From contig JANJXV010000099.1 of assembly GCA_024803745.1 (NCBI GenBank), forward strand, positions 1,922,001 through 1,986,000: 64,000 nt of DNA. The letters run 5' to 3'. The notes under the pieces were generated by a model, which saw nothing but the letters and a program-made list of their open reading frames with translations, searched no databases and was not told where the DNA came from. Positions 35,008 through 47,262 of this stretch are shown here, piece after piece; the stretch's first letter is position 1, and every line of letters starts with the position of its first letter. The stretch comes from Megascapheus bottae. Its lineage: Eukaryota; Chordata; Mammalia; Rodentia; Geomyidae. The translations under genes were made by a program, and so were the position numbers.

Positions 35008-35261
35008 TAAATGAAAGATTCCAGGCCCTGAGAAGTATCATTACTTTCTAAAGAAAACCTAAGGTAATTTTGTACTCATTCTTCAGGATACCTTCAGGAT
35101 ACTTTGACAACAGTTCTAAATTATGTTTCCTCTAATGGAGACGACATTCCAAACTTACACAGTAATTGTAAGTGGATAAACCATCCAGAATAGAATATAT
35201 ATCATTATTGGAAATAGGATCTACAAATCACTAAACAGTGAGTTTATAATGGAAACCTGGC

Positions 35262-35520
35262 ACTAGGTGCAATGTTTCATGCCTGTAATCTTAAAATATT
35301 CAGGAGGAAGAAATCTAAGAATTCTAATTTGAAGCCAGCAATGGCATAAAAATTGCCATGAAACTCTATAACTCCAAGTAACCCCTCAAAAATGTTAGTG
35401 GAGTGTCAAGAGTTTGACTTTGTGGTTGAGTGCTTGCCTAGCATGCATGAAGACCTATGCATGTAAGTGGAGCTGGGACTCAAACTGGTATTTTTCTAGC
35501 CTTGAGCAAGACAGCTAAGT
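35262..35520 (+). repeat. Degenerate SINEs in KRAB intron, unit 2
   Basis: Counterpart of 1384-1660. It has about 10 extra bases (gtgtcaagag) near 35404. Confidence 0.6.
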
Positions 35521-35684
35521 TTATGCCATACAAAATGAATCCAGAGCTGGGGAAAAGTCAACCATGGAGCCAGTGAGAAATGAGAATAAAGATTTAATAG
35601 ATAACTTGTGAGTAGGATGTCTGTGAACTTAAAGCAATGATGACACAGCATAAGCAATAATTCTCTACTGTTTCTAATTTACAG

Positions 35685-35774
35685 GTCCCTGTGTTCCCAA
35701 ACCTGTATTAATTGACAAGCTAGAGCACTGTGCAGAACTCTGGATAGGAAATTCCTCTGACAAGAATATCACAG
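35685..35774 (+). pseudogene. KRAB-B exon, unit 2
   Basis: The exon is 90 bp, tttacag|gtccctg to cacag|gtgagt. It encodes the same GPCVPKPVLIDKLE segment as unit 1. The frame is open from the A exon through to the finger exon at 37767. Confidence 0.83.
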
Positions 35775-35924
35775 GTGAGTGAATGCATCTTCATATTGAT
35801 GTTGGAGCCTGAGCCCCATTGGTAAGTTCATGTTGTGATGTACTGATCAATAATATTCTTAGTTACCCTAAATCCTGTGTGGAACCTATGGAATTCTTTG
35901 TGAATGAATCAAGAATCATTTTCT

Positions 35925-36090
35925 TTTCCCAATCCTATGCCTGGTCTCAGGGACTGAGCATGGTCCTTGGGTTTTCTCAAGGCTAGCTCTCTACTTCTTG
36001 AGTCATAGCACCACTTCTGGCTTTTTCTTTGTATGTAGTACCAAGGAACTGAACCAGGTCTTTGTGCATGCTAGCCCAAACCCCCGGCAC
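35925..36090 (-). repeat. IDL-Geo-type SINE, antisense, unit 2
   Basis: Counterpart of 2040-2207. Confidence 0.75.
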
Positions 36091-36187
36091 CAAGAATCAT
36101 AGGGTGATATGATGAATTCTATGTGGCAGTAGAGTTAAAGTTAGATTTCTCTGTAGAAATCACTGTGAAACAAAATAAAATGAGAAA

Positions 36188-36417
36188 GCCATGAGCCCGT
36201 GGCTCATGCCTGTAATCCTAGCTACTTAGGAGGCTGAGATCTGAGGATCAAGGTTCAAAGACTGACCTATCACAAAAACACCTTAGACTCTTCTCTCCAA
36301 TGAACCAATAGAAAATGAGAAGTAGGGTTGAGGCTAAAGACATAGGGCAGTAGCCTTGAGCTGAAGAGCTCAGGAAGAACAGCCAGGTCTAGAATTCAAG
36401 TCCCATGACTACAAAAC
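36188..36417 (+). repeat. B1-like/Geo SINE, unit 2
   Basis: Counterpart of 2302-2530. It runs into an AAAG repeat. Confidence 0.8.
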
Positions 36418-36481
<64 letters not shown>

Positions 36482-36535
36482 AGAAAGAGGGAAGAAAGAG
36501 GGAAGGAAGGAAAGGAAGAAAGAAAGAAAGAATGA
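36418..36535 (+). repeat. (AAAG)n microsatellite, unit 2
   Basis: Longer than in unit 1 by nearly 50 bp, with GAAAGAGG/GGAAGG interruptions near 36483-36515. Confidence 0.95.
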
Positions 36536-36670
36536 TCTTTCATTTCTTTAAAACTAAGACTATAAATGATTGAGCAAACAAGGAGTAAGTCAGGGCATTA
36601 TTCTCTGATAAGGATAATATCTTTTTGCTGGTAGGAAGAGACTGGTATTCAGAACCAGATCTTTCCACCA

Positions 36671-36850
36671 GAAATTGAGCCTAGTGCTGGAGTGCTTGCC
36701 TAGCATGCACAAAGACAGAGGTTTGATTCCTTATTACCACATACATAGAAAAAGCCAGAAGTAATGACTTCATTGGTAGGGTTCTAGTCTTGAGAAAACC
36801 CAAGGACATTGGTTAGGTCTTAAGTTTAAACCCAGGAATGGAAGGAAAAG
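36671..36850 (+). repeat. IDL-Geo-type SINE, unit 2
   Basis: Counterpart of 2733-2912. Confidence 0.8.
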
Positions 36851-37184
36851 AAAAACAACAAAGTTTCAATCAACATAAGAAAATTAACTAGACAATGAGC
36901 TGGGGATTTTCTGGTCTTCCATGGTTCTGAGGGACAGGATATGTTAGAAAAGGAATTTTTATAAGACTTCAAATGGAAAGAAACAAATTTCAAAATTCCC
37001 ACAAATACCTAAATTGAGACTTTAGTGAGAAGTTGTAACTGAAGGGATATAGGTGTAAGTCCTTACTCTCAAGAATCGTTCTTGCTTGGATCAAAGGCAA
37101 ACAGACATATACACCAAACTTGTGGCCGCTGAATCTAGAAAAAATTCGTGTTCCTCACTTAATGGTTAATAAGCAAACAGCATT

Positions 37185-37350
37185 GAAACTGGGTAAGGTA
37201 ATCCTATCTGCTACTCAGGACCTGAGACTCTTATCTGTAGTTAACTCTAGAAAAGAGTATGTGGGGCTGTAGCTCAAGGATAGGGGTTATAGTCTTCTGC
37301 TGAAGTGTTCAGGGACAGGGCCAAGGCCTATGAACTACAAAAAAAAAGAA
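37185..37350 (+). repeat. Truncated B1-like/Geo SINE, unit 2
   Basis: Counterpart of 3245-3408. Nothing else is recognised in the intron up to 37766. Confidence 0.65.
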
Positions 37351-37766
37351 AAGAAAAGAGAAGAAAGTTTTAAAAAGATGCAAAACAGCACAATATTTAG
37401 ATTATTTCTCAAAAATAAAAGAAAGGCAGCTATTCCTCAATGTATAAACAAAACAGTATTTCAAAAAAAACAGCTGCAGGTATGCTATAGTTAGTACTCA
37501 GCTTAAAACTGTAGAAATACATAGATGGGTAATTTCAATAAATATTTCCTGTGATATAAAAAGAGAACTAAAACACAGAAAAACATTATTGGTCATTGTA
37601 AAATATCATTTTCTTAATATGTTAGGGAGAAAAGCATATATTTCTCACAAATCAATTTCCACTTTTATATTTTAAAATATCTAACACTTAGGATGGGAAA
37701 GTAAAGTCATTACCTTTACAGTAAGGAATATTTGTATCTCATGTATGTTTGTGTCTTTTTTTCTAG

Positions 37767-39995
37767 GACTCATTTTAGATGTCCAGGTAATGGAAAATGT
37801 GTCCAAGACTTGCCAGGAAATTCCACATGAATGTCTATGTGAAGTAGCAGTTGCAAGTAGTATCGAAGTGGAGGAAAATGTGAGAGTTGCAAGAACTTCA
37901 AATTTGAGCTCTACACATAATCTAGAGCTGATTAGTAATAACGGTAACAACTTAGGGGTGAGGACTGAGGAGTTCATTAAGTGTCAGAACATGCTTCTGT
38001 CTCCTAAGCCTGATGAGATGCATGCTGCATATAGATCTCGTATGTCTCCTGTTCTTAAAAAATCCATCGGCTATTCAGAGCATTTTATTCATGATTGTGA
38101 CAGTCCAAAAGATCTGCAGTATCATAATTCTGTTCTCCCTGCCCAAGAAATTCTTCAGGGAGGGAGGAAAACTGCTAAATGTACTGTGTGATGAAAAATA
38201 TTGTACTTAACACCGACCATCACTACACATCTGAAAATGTACACAGGAGAGACTCCTCATACATGTAGTGAATGTGAGAAATCTTTCAGTAATGAAATAC
38301 ACCTTACAATACCTCAGAGCAAATATCCTGAGATATGTGATACGTACATCAAGTGTGAAAATTAATTTCTGAGAAGTCAGACCTGACGCTCCAACCTCGA
38401 TCTCCAAGAGAAGACAAACCTTATGAATATGAGGAACGTAATAAAATTTCTGCCCAGAATTCAGCTCTCAGCACACATCAGAGATCGCACACAGAAGAGA
38501 AATCTTATGAATGGGATAAATGTGGGAAGACTTTTAGACTGAAATCATACCTCACTTTGCACCAGAGAAGACACACAGAAGAGAAACCTTATGAATGTAA
38601 CAAATGTGAAAAGTCTTTCACCCAGAAGATACACCTTTGAGTTCATCAAATAACACACACAGGAGAGAAATCTTATAAGTGTAATGAATGTGGAAAGTCT
38701 TTCCAAGGGAAGGGAAAACTTCGTGTTCATCAGAGAATACACACAGGAGTGAAACCTTATGAATGTAACCAATGTGTAAAGTCTTTCAGACAGAAATCTT
38801 CCCTCCAATTGCGTCAAAGAACACACACAGGAGAGAAACCTTATGTGTGCAACAAATGTGGAAAGACCTTCAATTGGAAGTCATATCTTGATGGGCATTA
38901 TAGAAAACACACAGGAGAGAAAACTTATGCATGTAGTGAATGCGGAAAGTCTTTCAAATGGAAGGTAAAACTCCATGTTCATCAGAGAATATACTCAGGA
39001 GAAACACCTTATGAGTGTAACATATGTGGAAAGTTCTTCACGCAGAAGCCAAACCTCAACATGCATAAGACAATTCAAACAGGAGAAAAACCTTATGAAT
39101 GTAACCGATGTGGAATGTCTTTCAAATGGAAATCTTCCCTCAAATTGCATCAGAGAACACACACAGGAGAGAAACTGTACGAGTGCATCAAATGTGGTAA
39201 GACCTTCAGATGGAAGTCACATTACAGGAGGCATAACAGAATTCACACATATTAGAAACCTTAGGAATATAACCAAAGTTGAAAGTCTTTCGTGCAGTAT
39301 TCACCCTTCAGGAAGCGTAAGAGCGTTCACACATATGAGAAGCCTTAGCAATGTAATAAATAGGAAAGACTTTTTAGTCTGTGGAAGAAAACTCAGCTTG
39401 TGTCACAGAACCAACACAAGATAAAACCCTTAATGAATGTAGCAAATGTTCAGTCTTTTCCCCAGAAGGCACAAGTCAAGATTTATCACTAAACACCCAC
39501 AGGATAGAATCCTATGAATAAAATGAAAAGGAAAATTTTTTGAAGAACTCATAGTTGAGTTTGCATGATACCACACAGACACAGGATAAAAATCGAATGA
39601 ATATAAGAATATGAAAAATCCATCATGAACGTATGACTAAGTATAAAATGCACATAGGAGAGAAAAACCTTATGAATATTACAAATGTGGAAAGTGTTTG
39701 ACCTGGAAGGCATACTTCTGTGTTCATCACAAACCTGATTCCCATAGAAGAAAAGAAAACTAATGAATACAACAAATGTGCAATGACTTTTAATCAGAAG
39801 TCAGTCTTCAGTACATTTCAGAACATACACAATAGAGAAATTCTGAGTAATGAAAAACATTCAGCTATATATAGAATCTCTGTATATGGGAGCATTAAGG
39901 TAAGTCTTCTAAACAAAGTCAACCTTCAGCAAGCATTAAGAGCACTCACAGAAGAAATAATAGCATGTAGGAAAACCTTTGTCAGAAACCTCTAA
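37767..39995 (+). pseudogene. KRAB zinc-finger gene, spacer plus finger exon, unit 2
   Basis: The acceptor tttctag|gac is intact and continues the KRAB frame (GLILDVQVMENV...) for about 140 codons to TGA 38189-38191. The TGA is shared with unit 1. After shared breaks the finger frame includes a private TGA at 38638-38640 (CGA in unit 1, a CpG-type change). It is then open from 38641 to TAG 39253-39255 with seven C2H2 fingers. Three have a damaged zinc-ligand His: LRQRTH (H to R), HQRIY (H to Y) and HKTIQ (H to Q). Remnant fingers continue to about 39990. It is better preserved than unit 1 in the finger array, but a full-length protein cannot be read without crossing stops. Confidence 0.86.
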
Positions 39996-40164
39996 AAGCT
40001 GACTGTGTGGCTTAGTGGTAGAGTGCTAACCTATCAAGGATGAAGGCCTGGGTTAGATTCCTCAATACTACGTGAAAAGAGCAAGCCAGAAGCAGCACTG
40101 TGGTCCAAATGGTAGAGTGCTAACCTTGAGCAAAAGTAGCTCAGTCCCTGAGTTCAAGCCTAAG

Positions 40165-40168
<4 letters not shown>
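39996..40168 (+). repeat. IDL-Geo-type SINE, unit 2
   Basis: Counterpart of 6045-6218. Confidence 0.8.
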
Positions 40169-40227
<59 letters not shown>

Positions 40228-40345
40228 GAGAGAGAAAGAGAGAGACAGAGAGAGACAGAAAGAGAGAGAGAAAAAGAGAAAAGAGACAGAAAGTGAGAGA
40301 AACAGGAACTTCTAAATTGTAAAGAGATAGAGAAGGAGACAGAAA
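40169..40345 (+). repeat. (GA)n purine microsatellite, unit 2
   Basis: A pure GA run to about 40222, then mixed GAGA/GACAGA. Length and interruptions differ from unit 1. Confidence 0.93.
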
Positions 40346-40755
40346 CTAATTTCTAAAATTTACAGTCTTTCTATTTCCTTACAAATTCGTCTATGTCATT
40401 CTTTCTGACAGAAGCACAGAATTCCATTGTGTAAAAATACCATATTTGATCTACTCATCAACTGACGGGCATCTGGGTTGGTTCCATAACTTTGCTATAG
40501 TAAATAGTGCTGTGATAAATGTTATTGTTCTAGTGAATTTAGTATGTCCTATCTGGACGATTGGCAAGTAGTGAAATTGCTGGATCACAGGGGAGCTCTA
40601 TGTTTAGTCTTTTTGGGATACTGCCATAGTGCTTTCCATAGTGGTTGAACGAGTTTGCAATCCCACCACAGTGTAGTAGTGATCCCTCCTGGCCACATCC
40701 CCTCCAGCATAAGTTATTAGATTTCTGGATCTTGGCCATTCTAACTGGAGTGAGG
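40346..40755 (-). mobile_element. L1 ORF2 C-terminal fragment, antisense, unit 2
   Basis: The minus strand reads [20 protein letters not shown] and 'PKRLNIELPCDPAISLL', the L1 ORF2 C-terminal region. Counterpart of 6385-6788. Confidence 0.82.
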
Positions 40756-41212
40756 AGGAAAAGGGAAAGAGGAACTGAAACTTTCTCTCCTTACAGATGA
40801 CATGATTCTGTATTTAAAGAACCCTATAGTCTCTACTCCGAAGCTGCTTGAGCTGATATAAAACTTTGGTAAGGTATCAGGGTATAAAATTAACCTTCAA
40901 TGTCAACTGCCTTCTTATATGCCAAGAAACGAGAGGAATGAGGCAAGAATCAGGATAGCAACTCATTTTGCTATCAAAGAAAATAAAATACCTAGGAATT
41001 AACTTAGAATGTAAAGCACCTTTTTGATGGAACTATAAACCCTGGAGAAGGAAATTAACGCAGAACTGAGGAAATGCAAAAACCTATGCTCCTGGTTTGG
41101 AAGGAGTAATATTGTAAAAATGGCAATCTTCAATCAATATCCCAATGTCATTCTTTAAAGAAACAGAAGAGGAAATCCAAAATTTCACTTGGAATAATAA
41201 AAGACCCCTTAT
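40756..41212 (+). mobile_element. L1 ORF2 reverse-transcriptase fragment, sense, unit 2
   Basis: Counterpart of 6789-7290. About 30 bp around 41129 (unit 1 7162-7196) are missing from this copy. Confidence 0.8.
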
Positions 41213-41310
41213 AGTCTGTCTTCTTGCATGATACATAATGTTTAATCTCACCTTCTCCACCAAAATCTCACCTTTCTCATTGAGACATAGGTGGCCCTGT
41301 TTACTAGCAG

Positions 41311-41597
41311 CAAAGGCTCAAACGCGCAGTTTCAGGTGTCACCACTGCCTCTGTTACTGGATAGATCCAACTCTGTCATCGATTCTGAGGTCTGCTCTGG
41401 GAGTCTTGGTCACAAGTTGTTCTGTGGCATCTGCTGCCAGCCTGTGCCTATTTGCTACCTTTTCTCCAGCAGCCTACAACAGGGAATGAATTTCACGGGC
41501 TGATGCTCTCCTTCATATGCAGGTCAGGATGAGCCCAATCCTCCCTCACCTTCCTCTTCCAATTTTTGGGAAAAAATGTGCTGGCAGAAGTCCTCAG
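41311..41597. other. 287-bp segment present only in unit 2
   Basis: Unit 1 joins 'tactagcag' directly to 'gtgtgg'. Here 287 bp lie between two 'cag' triplets at 41308-41310 and 41595-41597. The segment is GC-richer than its flanks and shows no SINE or L1 hallmark or target-site duplication. The 3-bp microhomology favours deletion from unit 1 over insertion here. Confidence 0.8.
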
Positions 41598-41822
41598 GTG
41601 TGGCGCATGGCTGATCCACACTTTTAATCCAGGCTGGTCAGGAGGCTGAGATCTGAGTATGGAAGTTCCAAGTCACCTAGAACAGGAAAGTCTGATAGAT
41701 TCTTACTACCAAAAGTAAAAACACCTGGGAATGGAGTTTGGACTCAAGTGGTAAAGGGCTAGTCTTGAGTACAAATGCTTAGTGCCCAGGCCCTGAGTTC
41801 AGGCTCCAGCACTGCCAACAAC
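41598..41822 (+). repeat. B1-like/Geo SINE, unit 2
   Basis: Counterpart of 7368-7605. Confidence 0.7.
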
Positions 41823-42761
41823 CTCACTTTAGTGAGATTTTAGCTTTATCCATGTAGGCATATCTCACTGGAATCTTTGCTGGTAGAGATAGTCTTCATA
41901 ATTTTGACTCAAGGTAAAGGTCCTCCTGGGGTAGTACACAAAAGATGTCATGGAGAGAGGAGCCCCACTTGCTCCAGGTTTGAAGATGGAATAGGTCAAG
42001 CCAGCATGGAGTTGGCACATCAGTCTTTTTCCTAGCACCACCTACCAGTGAATGTCCAATGACAGTGATTGTTGTGGGATTGTGTGATTGAAGTGCCCCA
42101 TTAAGGGCAGTGTAAGCACATCCAAACTTGGATACTAGGAATGCTGAAATCTCAAAGCTAAGATTTCTGTTGGCTACAGAAATGCTGGTGTGCATGTGAT
42201 TCACTAAAAGTTCAGGTGCAAAGATTCTGAAGCTTGATGCCATGTGTTTATTCCATTTAGTAAAATTATTTTAATGCACTGTATAAGTTAAAACATTTGA
42301 TAAGAGTCAGGGGTAGTGAAAACATTGTTCTTGAATTCAGGTGTCTGGCAAGGTAATGGAGGGGGTGTTGGTGGCTGGGACTATGAAGCTGGAGCTGCTA
42401 TCAAACCATGGATCATGTTCCTCTTTGTCTGGGAGAAATGACTCCAAAGATGAAATTTGAATGGTGAGGAAAAGATGATGATGTACTCAGGAAATTTCTC
42501 CTAATCAAATGCTCATATGGAAGTGGGATGGGGGCTGGGCATGTCTGAGGCAGAGCTTAAGGGGGCTTCTCATGGCGTTGAGAACGTTCCTTGCGAATTC
42601 AAGCATGCAGCAGGGTGTTTTAGATGACCATTGTGAGATGGATGGAATAAGACTGGAGACAAGATGAATGCTGGGATCCTGCAATGCTCTTGCATGAGTG
42701 CCTGGTGGCTCACCTGAAAGAACTAATTATGTCTAAAAAAGAAATCAGGAATTTGTTTTGA
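41823..42761. other. No recognised feature, unit 2
   Basis: Counterpart of 7606-8539. The minus-strand frame at 41896-42243 reaches 115 codons here but is interrupted in unit 1, and no family is recognised. Confidence 0.5.
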
Positions 42762-42984
42762 TTAGATAATACCTGTAATCCGAGGCATATTCAGGATCCT
42801 GATCTTAGTATTGTGGTTTAAAACCAACCCAGCAAAGGGAAAAATGCATGAGACTCATACTCCCAGTTTAGAGCAAGAACAAAGATTGAAGTAGAGCTGT
42901 GGCTCAAGAGCTAGAGTGCTACCTTGAGCAAAGAAAAGCTAAGAAAAAGCTCCAGGTTTTGAGTTCAAGGCCAGGAATGAAAGA
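42762..42984 (+). repeat. Diverged B1-like/Geo SINE, unit 2
   Basis: Counterpart of 8540-8762. Confidence 0.65.
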
Positions 42985-44211
42985 AGGAAGGTAAAAAAGA
43001 GAAGGATGTGAGGAAGGGAAATATATAAATGAAAGAGAGAAGGAACTAGAAATTTAAAACTAGAGAATATTTAAAAGTCATCAGTCCTTCTAAGAAAAGT
43101 GTTGGAGTATGGGTTCTATATGTGGTGAACTGGAAGCCCAGCAGTGACTTGTTAACCAAAGAGTCACCATGATGAGCAAAGGATAGAAATCTGCATGAGC
43201 CTCTTAGCGGATGGAGTGACAGAAGAGAACCTCAGCTCCCATCCCATAGTTAGAAGTATATAGAGATGGGGAAGTTGGCATCACCTTGATGTCATTGTGT
43301 CCATGGAGACTGGAAGCCATGGCTCTGTGAAAGCACAATGTTCTGGTTACTGAGCTGAGAGGCTGAGGAGAGCCAAGTCCTGGCCATGAAGAAATCAGAG
43401 TGGCAGCAGAGCAACTCTGCTGCAGTGTGTGCCTGCTTGGCTGTTCTTATTCTGTGGTGGATCAGGCCGGAGCGGGTGATAGTAACTGTTTTGTGGTCAC
43501 AAGCCCTTCACCAAGAGCTTCCTCTGAGATCCTCATAAGCTAGAGGGTGGCTGGTGGTGGGATGTGTGTGGGGTGGAAGTGACAGAGGGATGGACGCATG
43601 GCAAGGTGGGTGAAGAGATGAGAGGAATGATGAGAGCCCAGTTCATTGGTTGCCAAGGTTAATGGGTGGGAGGTAGAGAGGCATGATGGAGGAATGATGG
43701 AGGCAGGGGAAGGTGGTGACAGATTGAGGCCATCTGTAGTGCAAGCCTGGCCATCATCTGAAGCCCATAGGCAGCTTCCTGATCCTTCACTTAGTCCTGC
43801 TCCTTGTGGAGGGAATGTCACGTGTACCCAGAGCTAGGGGTGGGGCAACGTTAGTAGCACCTGGAGAACCATTGGCCTCTACCTGGGTGGGGGGTGGTTA
43901 TGGTTCCCATGCTGGGTGGCCTGATAGCTATGGAACAGATCTCTCCTTAGCTACCACAGTCAGTGGCTGCTCTCCATCTAGGGTTAGGGCACCTGCTCAG
44001 CCATCAGGACACCCCATGCCAGGACAGAGGCCTACAATTCAGGTGGCAGCACAGGGGTGAAGATGATCTCACCGTAGCCCTAGTTACATGGCTGTCCCTG
44101 CATGCAGGACAGGATGAGCTGGGGGAAGATGTTCTCTGTGTTTTTCCACAGCCTATCCCGGCCTCTTCTTGTGTCTGATTAGACCAAGAGAGTACCAGTT
44201 TCCATCTCATA
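42985..44211. other. GC-richer stretch, no recognised gene, unit 2
   Basis: Counterpart of 8763-9987. Confidence 0.45.
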
Positions 44212-44345
44212 GTCCTGGTTCTTTTTCTTTTACAGTCATGAGGCTTGAACTCAGGTCCTGGGTACTGTCCCTGAGCTCTTTTGCTCAAGGTTGATGCTCT
44301 ACCATTTGAACCATAGTGCCATTTCCAGCTTTTCCTTTTCATGTG
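44212..44345 (-). repeat. SINE right monomer, antisense, unit 2
   Basis: Counterpart of 9988-10122. Confidence 0.75.
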
Positions 44346-44775
44346 GATCTCTGATATGTCCAGTTCTGTGCCTGCAGGGAGGCACTCACCCCACAGACAG
44401 AGCCACCTCTGCCGTGACTGTGACTGCCCACAACCCTCACACCCACTCCTTGCACACCCCTCGACTCCAGTTTTAGCTCCTCTTGGACTGGGTGTCCAGC
44501 CTACCCCTTCCTACACTCACAAAGGGTCTACAATTGTCTTCCCAGGGTCCTTTCTTCTGCCAGCCAGAGTACAGACTGTGCACATCTTGACGATCACAGA
44601 GCTCAAAGCCAAAGGCTGAGATGCAGAAGGGGGTGACCCAGTAGCTGCACAGGGCCATGGATCATCCTGTGCATCCCCCAGCCTGTGACTTCCCCCACCC
44701 CCTTGGCAGGGAAGCTCCATGCCCACATCCTGATCGCTGGTCCCCTCCAATTCCATTCTCGCTTGGATTTTGCAG

Positions 44776-44928
44776 ACTGTCTACCATCAGGATCTAAAAT
44801 TCTATTCATCACTTTATGTCCTTATCACTGATTTGCTACTTTGGCAGGATCTCCCCGTGCCTGGAGAGTGGGCATGTCATGTACTCTCTGTGGAGAAGTT
44901 GCCCCAGGAGAAGAAATATGCACTTCAT
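44776..44928 (+). other. Exon-like open segment, unknown identity, unit 2
   Basis: Counterpart of 10548-10700: 153 bp, same acceptor tttgcag and donor catgtgagt, frame kept, Gly to Trp before 'QDLPVPGEW'. Not identified. Confidence 0.35.
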
Positions 44929-45291
44929 GTGAGTGTTGGACAGGGCAGGAGGGCTCCATAGGATCAGAAGCCACAGGAGGGGTGCAGATGGGGGAATGCT
45001 AGGGGCCCCAGGGGACAGTGGGAATTAGGGCACAGTTGGGTCCTTCTGCAGGGTTGACACCGCTTCACAAACCCAACAGAATGAGGTTCACATTACAGAT
45101 GTCAGAGACAGTGCAGATTGCCAATGGGCGCAGGGGTCACTGTCAATCCCAGATGCTGGCTGCATGCTGGGATGCACGCAGAGATGTTTTCAAGATCAGA
45201 TAATGAGGATGTTGCAGGGTGTAACCATTCTTTTCAGATGTCTCTCTAGCTCTCTTGAGTTTCATCTCTATCTTTGGCTTTTTCTTGGCAG

Positions 45292-45470
45292 TTAACTGGA
45301 AATGAGAGTTTCATGGACTTTCCTTTCTGGACTGGCTTCAAACAGAAGCTATGCACAGTTTTCAAACCATACCCTACTGTAGAAGGGAAGCTTGATCTGG
45401 TGCTTAACTGGGTTGCACTTTGGCTCCGTTTGCTATGCCTCACGGGAGGGGGCTCATCATTTATAGACTA
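45292..45470 (+). other. Second exon-like open segment, unknown identity, unit 2
   Basis: Counterpart of 11064-11242. Open to a TAA at 45469-45471, with Glu to Val and Met to Val in the 'EEGKLDLML' part. Confidence 0.33.
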
Positions 45471-46124
45471 AGATCTCATGACCTTCAAAGCCAAATGCTA
45501 CCTGAAAGTTCAGGGTCCCAGCCTATGTGTTGGGCCGGGGTGAATACATTCTCTGTTATGCTGGGTCATCAACCCATGTTTTAAGCTGGAAGTAGGCAGT
45601 GCCACATTTGATAAGAACATCTGCCAGAGATTGTCACCTCATGAAAGCAGATTCTAAATTTGTATTCCATTTCCTGTGGTGGAGAAATCCCCTCCAACTT
45701 AGACAGGCTCACATCCACCTGCAGGTCAAACTCCTAATGCACCCTTGAGTGTCCTCATGGTATTGCGATCTAAGTTGGTAGGGAATGCTGGTTTAGTCCA
45801 TGAATTAGCTGGACAAGTGATGACAAACGTGTTGTGGATTAATATGAGAACAATTTAAGAAGCCCTGGAGGAGCATCAACCTGACCCTCTGTGGTGCTAT
45901 AAATCTGATAGGATGTTCCAGACTGAGAAACAATCACATGGCTTTGTGTTTGGCATCCAGACAAGTGAGTGCAGGTCTTAGCTGTCAGCCAATACAGAGG
46001 AGAACATGAATAAGTGGGTGGAAAGCATCTGTCAGACCCCTGTCTGGGGGAAGGTGGAGAGAACATAGGAAGGTAGATACCATGCCTGTGGTGGGGCCAA
46101 AAAAAGGGTAAAAGAGGCAAAGGA

Positions 46125-46320
46125 ACCAGGTACTGGTAGCTCAAGACTGTCATCCTAGCTACTCAGGAGTTTGAGATCTGAGGATCACAATTCAAAGCCA
46201 GCCCAGGACAGAAACTCCATGAGACTCTTATCTGCAATAAACTACTGAATGCAAGAAGCTCAAGCTCAGTGACAGCATCCAGGCCTAGCGTTCAAAACCG
46301 AGGACTGGCAGAAAAAAGTA
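46125..46320 (+). repeat. B1-like SINE, unit 2
   Basis: Counterpart of 11897-12092. Confidence 0.78.
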
Positions 46321-47262
46321 TCAAAGGACAAGAAGCTGGCCAAAAGTTAGAGGGACTCTATCTTGACAAACAATACAATGGTAAGTTGTACTCAGAAGAC
46401 TTGCACAAAATCTGGAAATGCCTGAGACCTATCTATGGATATTTCCTGTTTGTCTAAATACATATGTTTATGCATTAATATATTAGTATAGAGAGACAGA
46501 TCAATACATATGACTATACATATATACATAGCCAGACACTTATGGGTGGGTGGTATACTGTGTGAGAGTTTGTGTTTGTGTTTTGTGGATGGCTATCTCT
46601 GTTTAAGAAAGATAGAAAATATGTAAATATCTTTAAAAAAACTTGAAAAAATATAGAGAGACATAAGCTCTTGAGGGAATCTGAAATGACAAGATTATTC
46701 ACAGGCACGTTTATCCTTATGGATTCCTCAGCAAGTTTTAATTTTTTTCATTATTTTCTTTCTTTTTTTGAACCAGTGCTAAGGATTTTTGTCAGGGACC
46801 AGGTGCTGCCAATTACTAATTTTCTCATGGCTGCTACAAGAGGAACTGAGCCACAGTTCCACTTTTGTCTTATTTATTGGTGCTTAACTGATGATAAAGA
46901 TTTCTATCAGTGACTTTCTTTCAGGGGCTGGATTCTAACGAGGATCCCCAGACCTCAGGCGTCTCTATAGCTACAATTAACAATATGAGAACCCAGCACT
47001 GGGTTCCAATGCACAGGGCAAGAAATTGAGTGAATCTCTCAACTCCAATTAGCTCTAATAAGCTACAAGTGAAAGACCAATACCTTTGAGGAAAAGATGC
47101 TGAGGGTTATCACACAGGCCCTAAGAGTAAGCCCTAAACCCTGTACACATGTGTGGATGCACACATTGGCAGATACACACACACATGCACACACACAATA
47201 TCTCAGGCAATATTGTATTTTGAATTAATATCCAAAGATTGGACAACAGGATAGCAAGTAAT
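46321..47262. other. AT-rich stretch, no recognised gene, unit 2
   Basis: Counterpart of 12093-13032. It includes a short CA run near 47176-47198. Confidence 0.5.
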
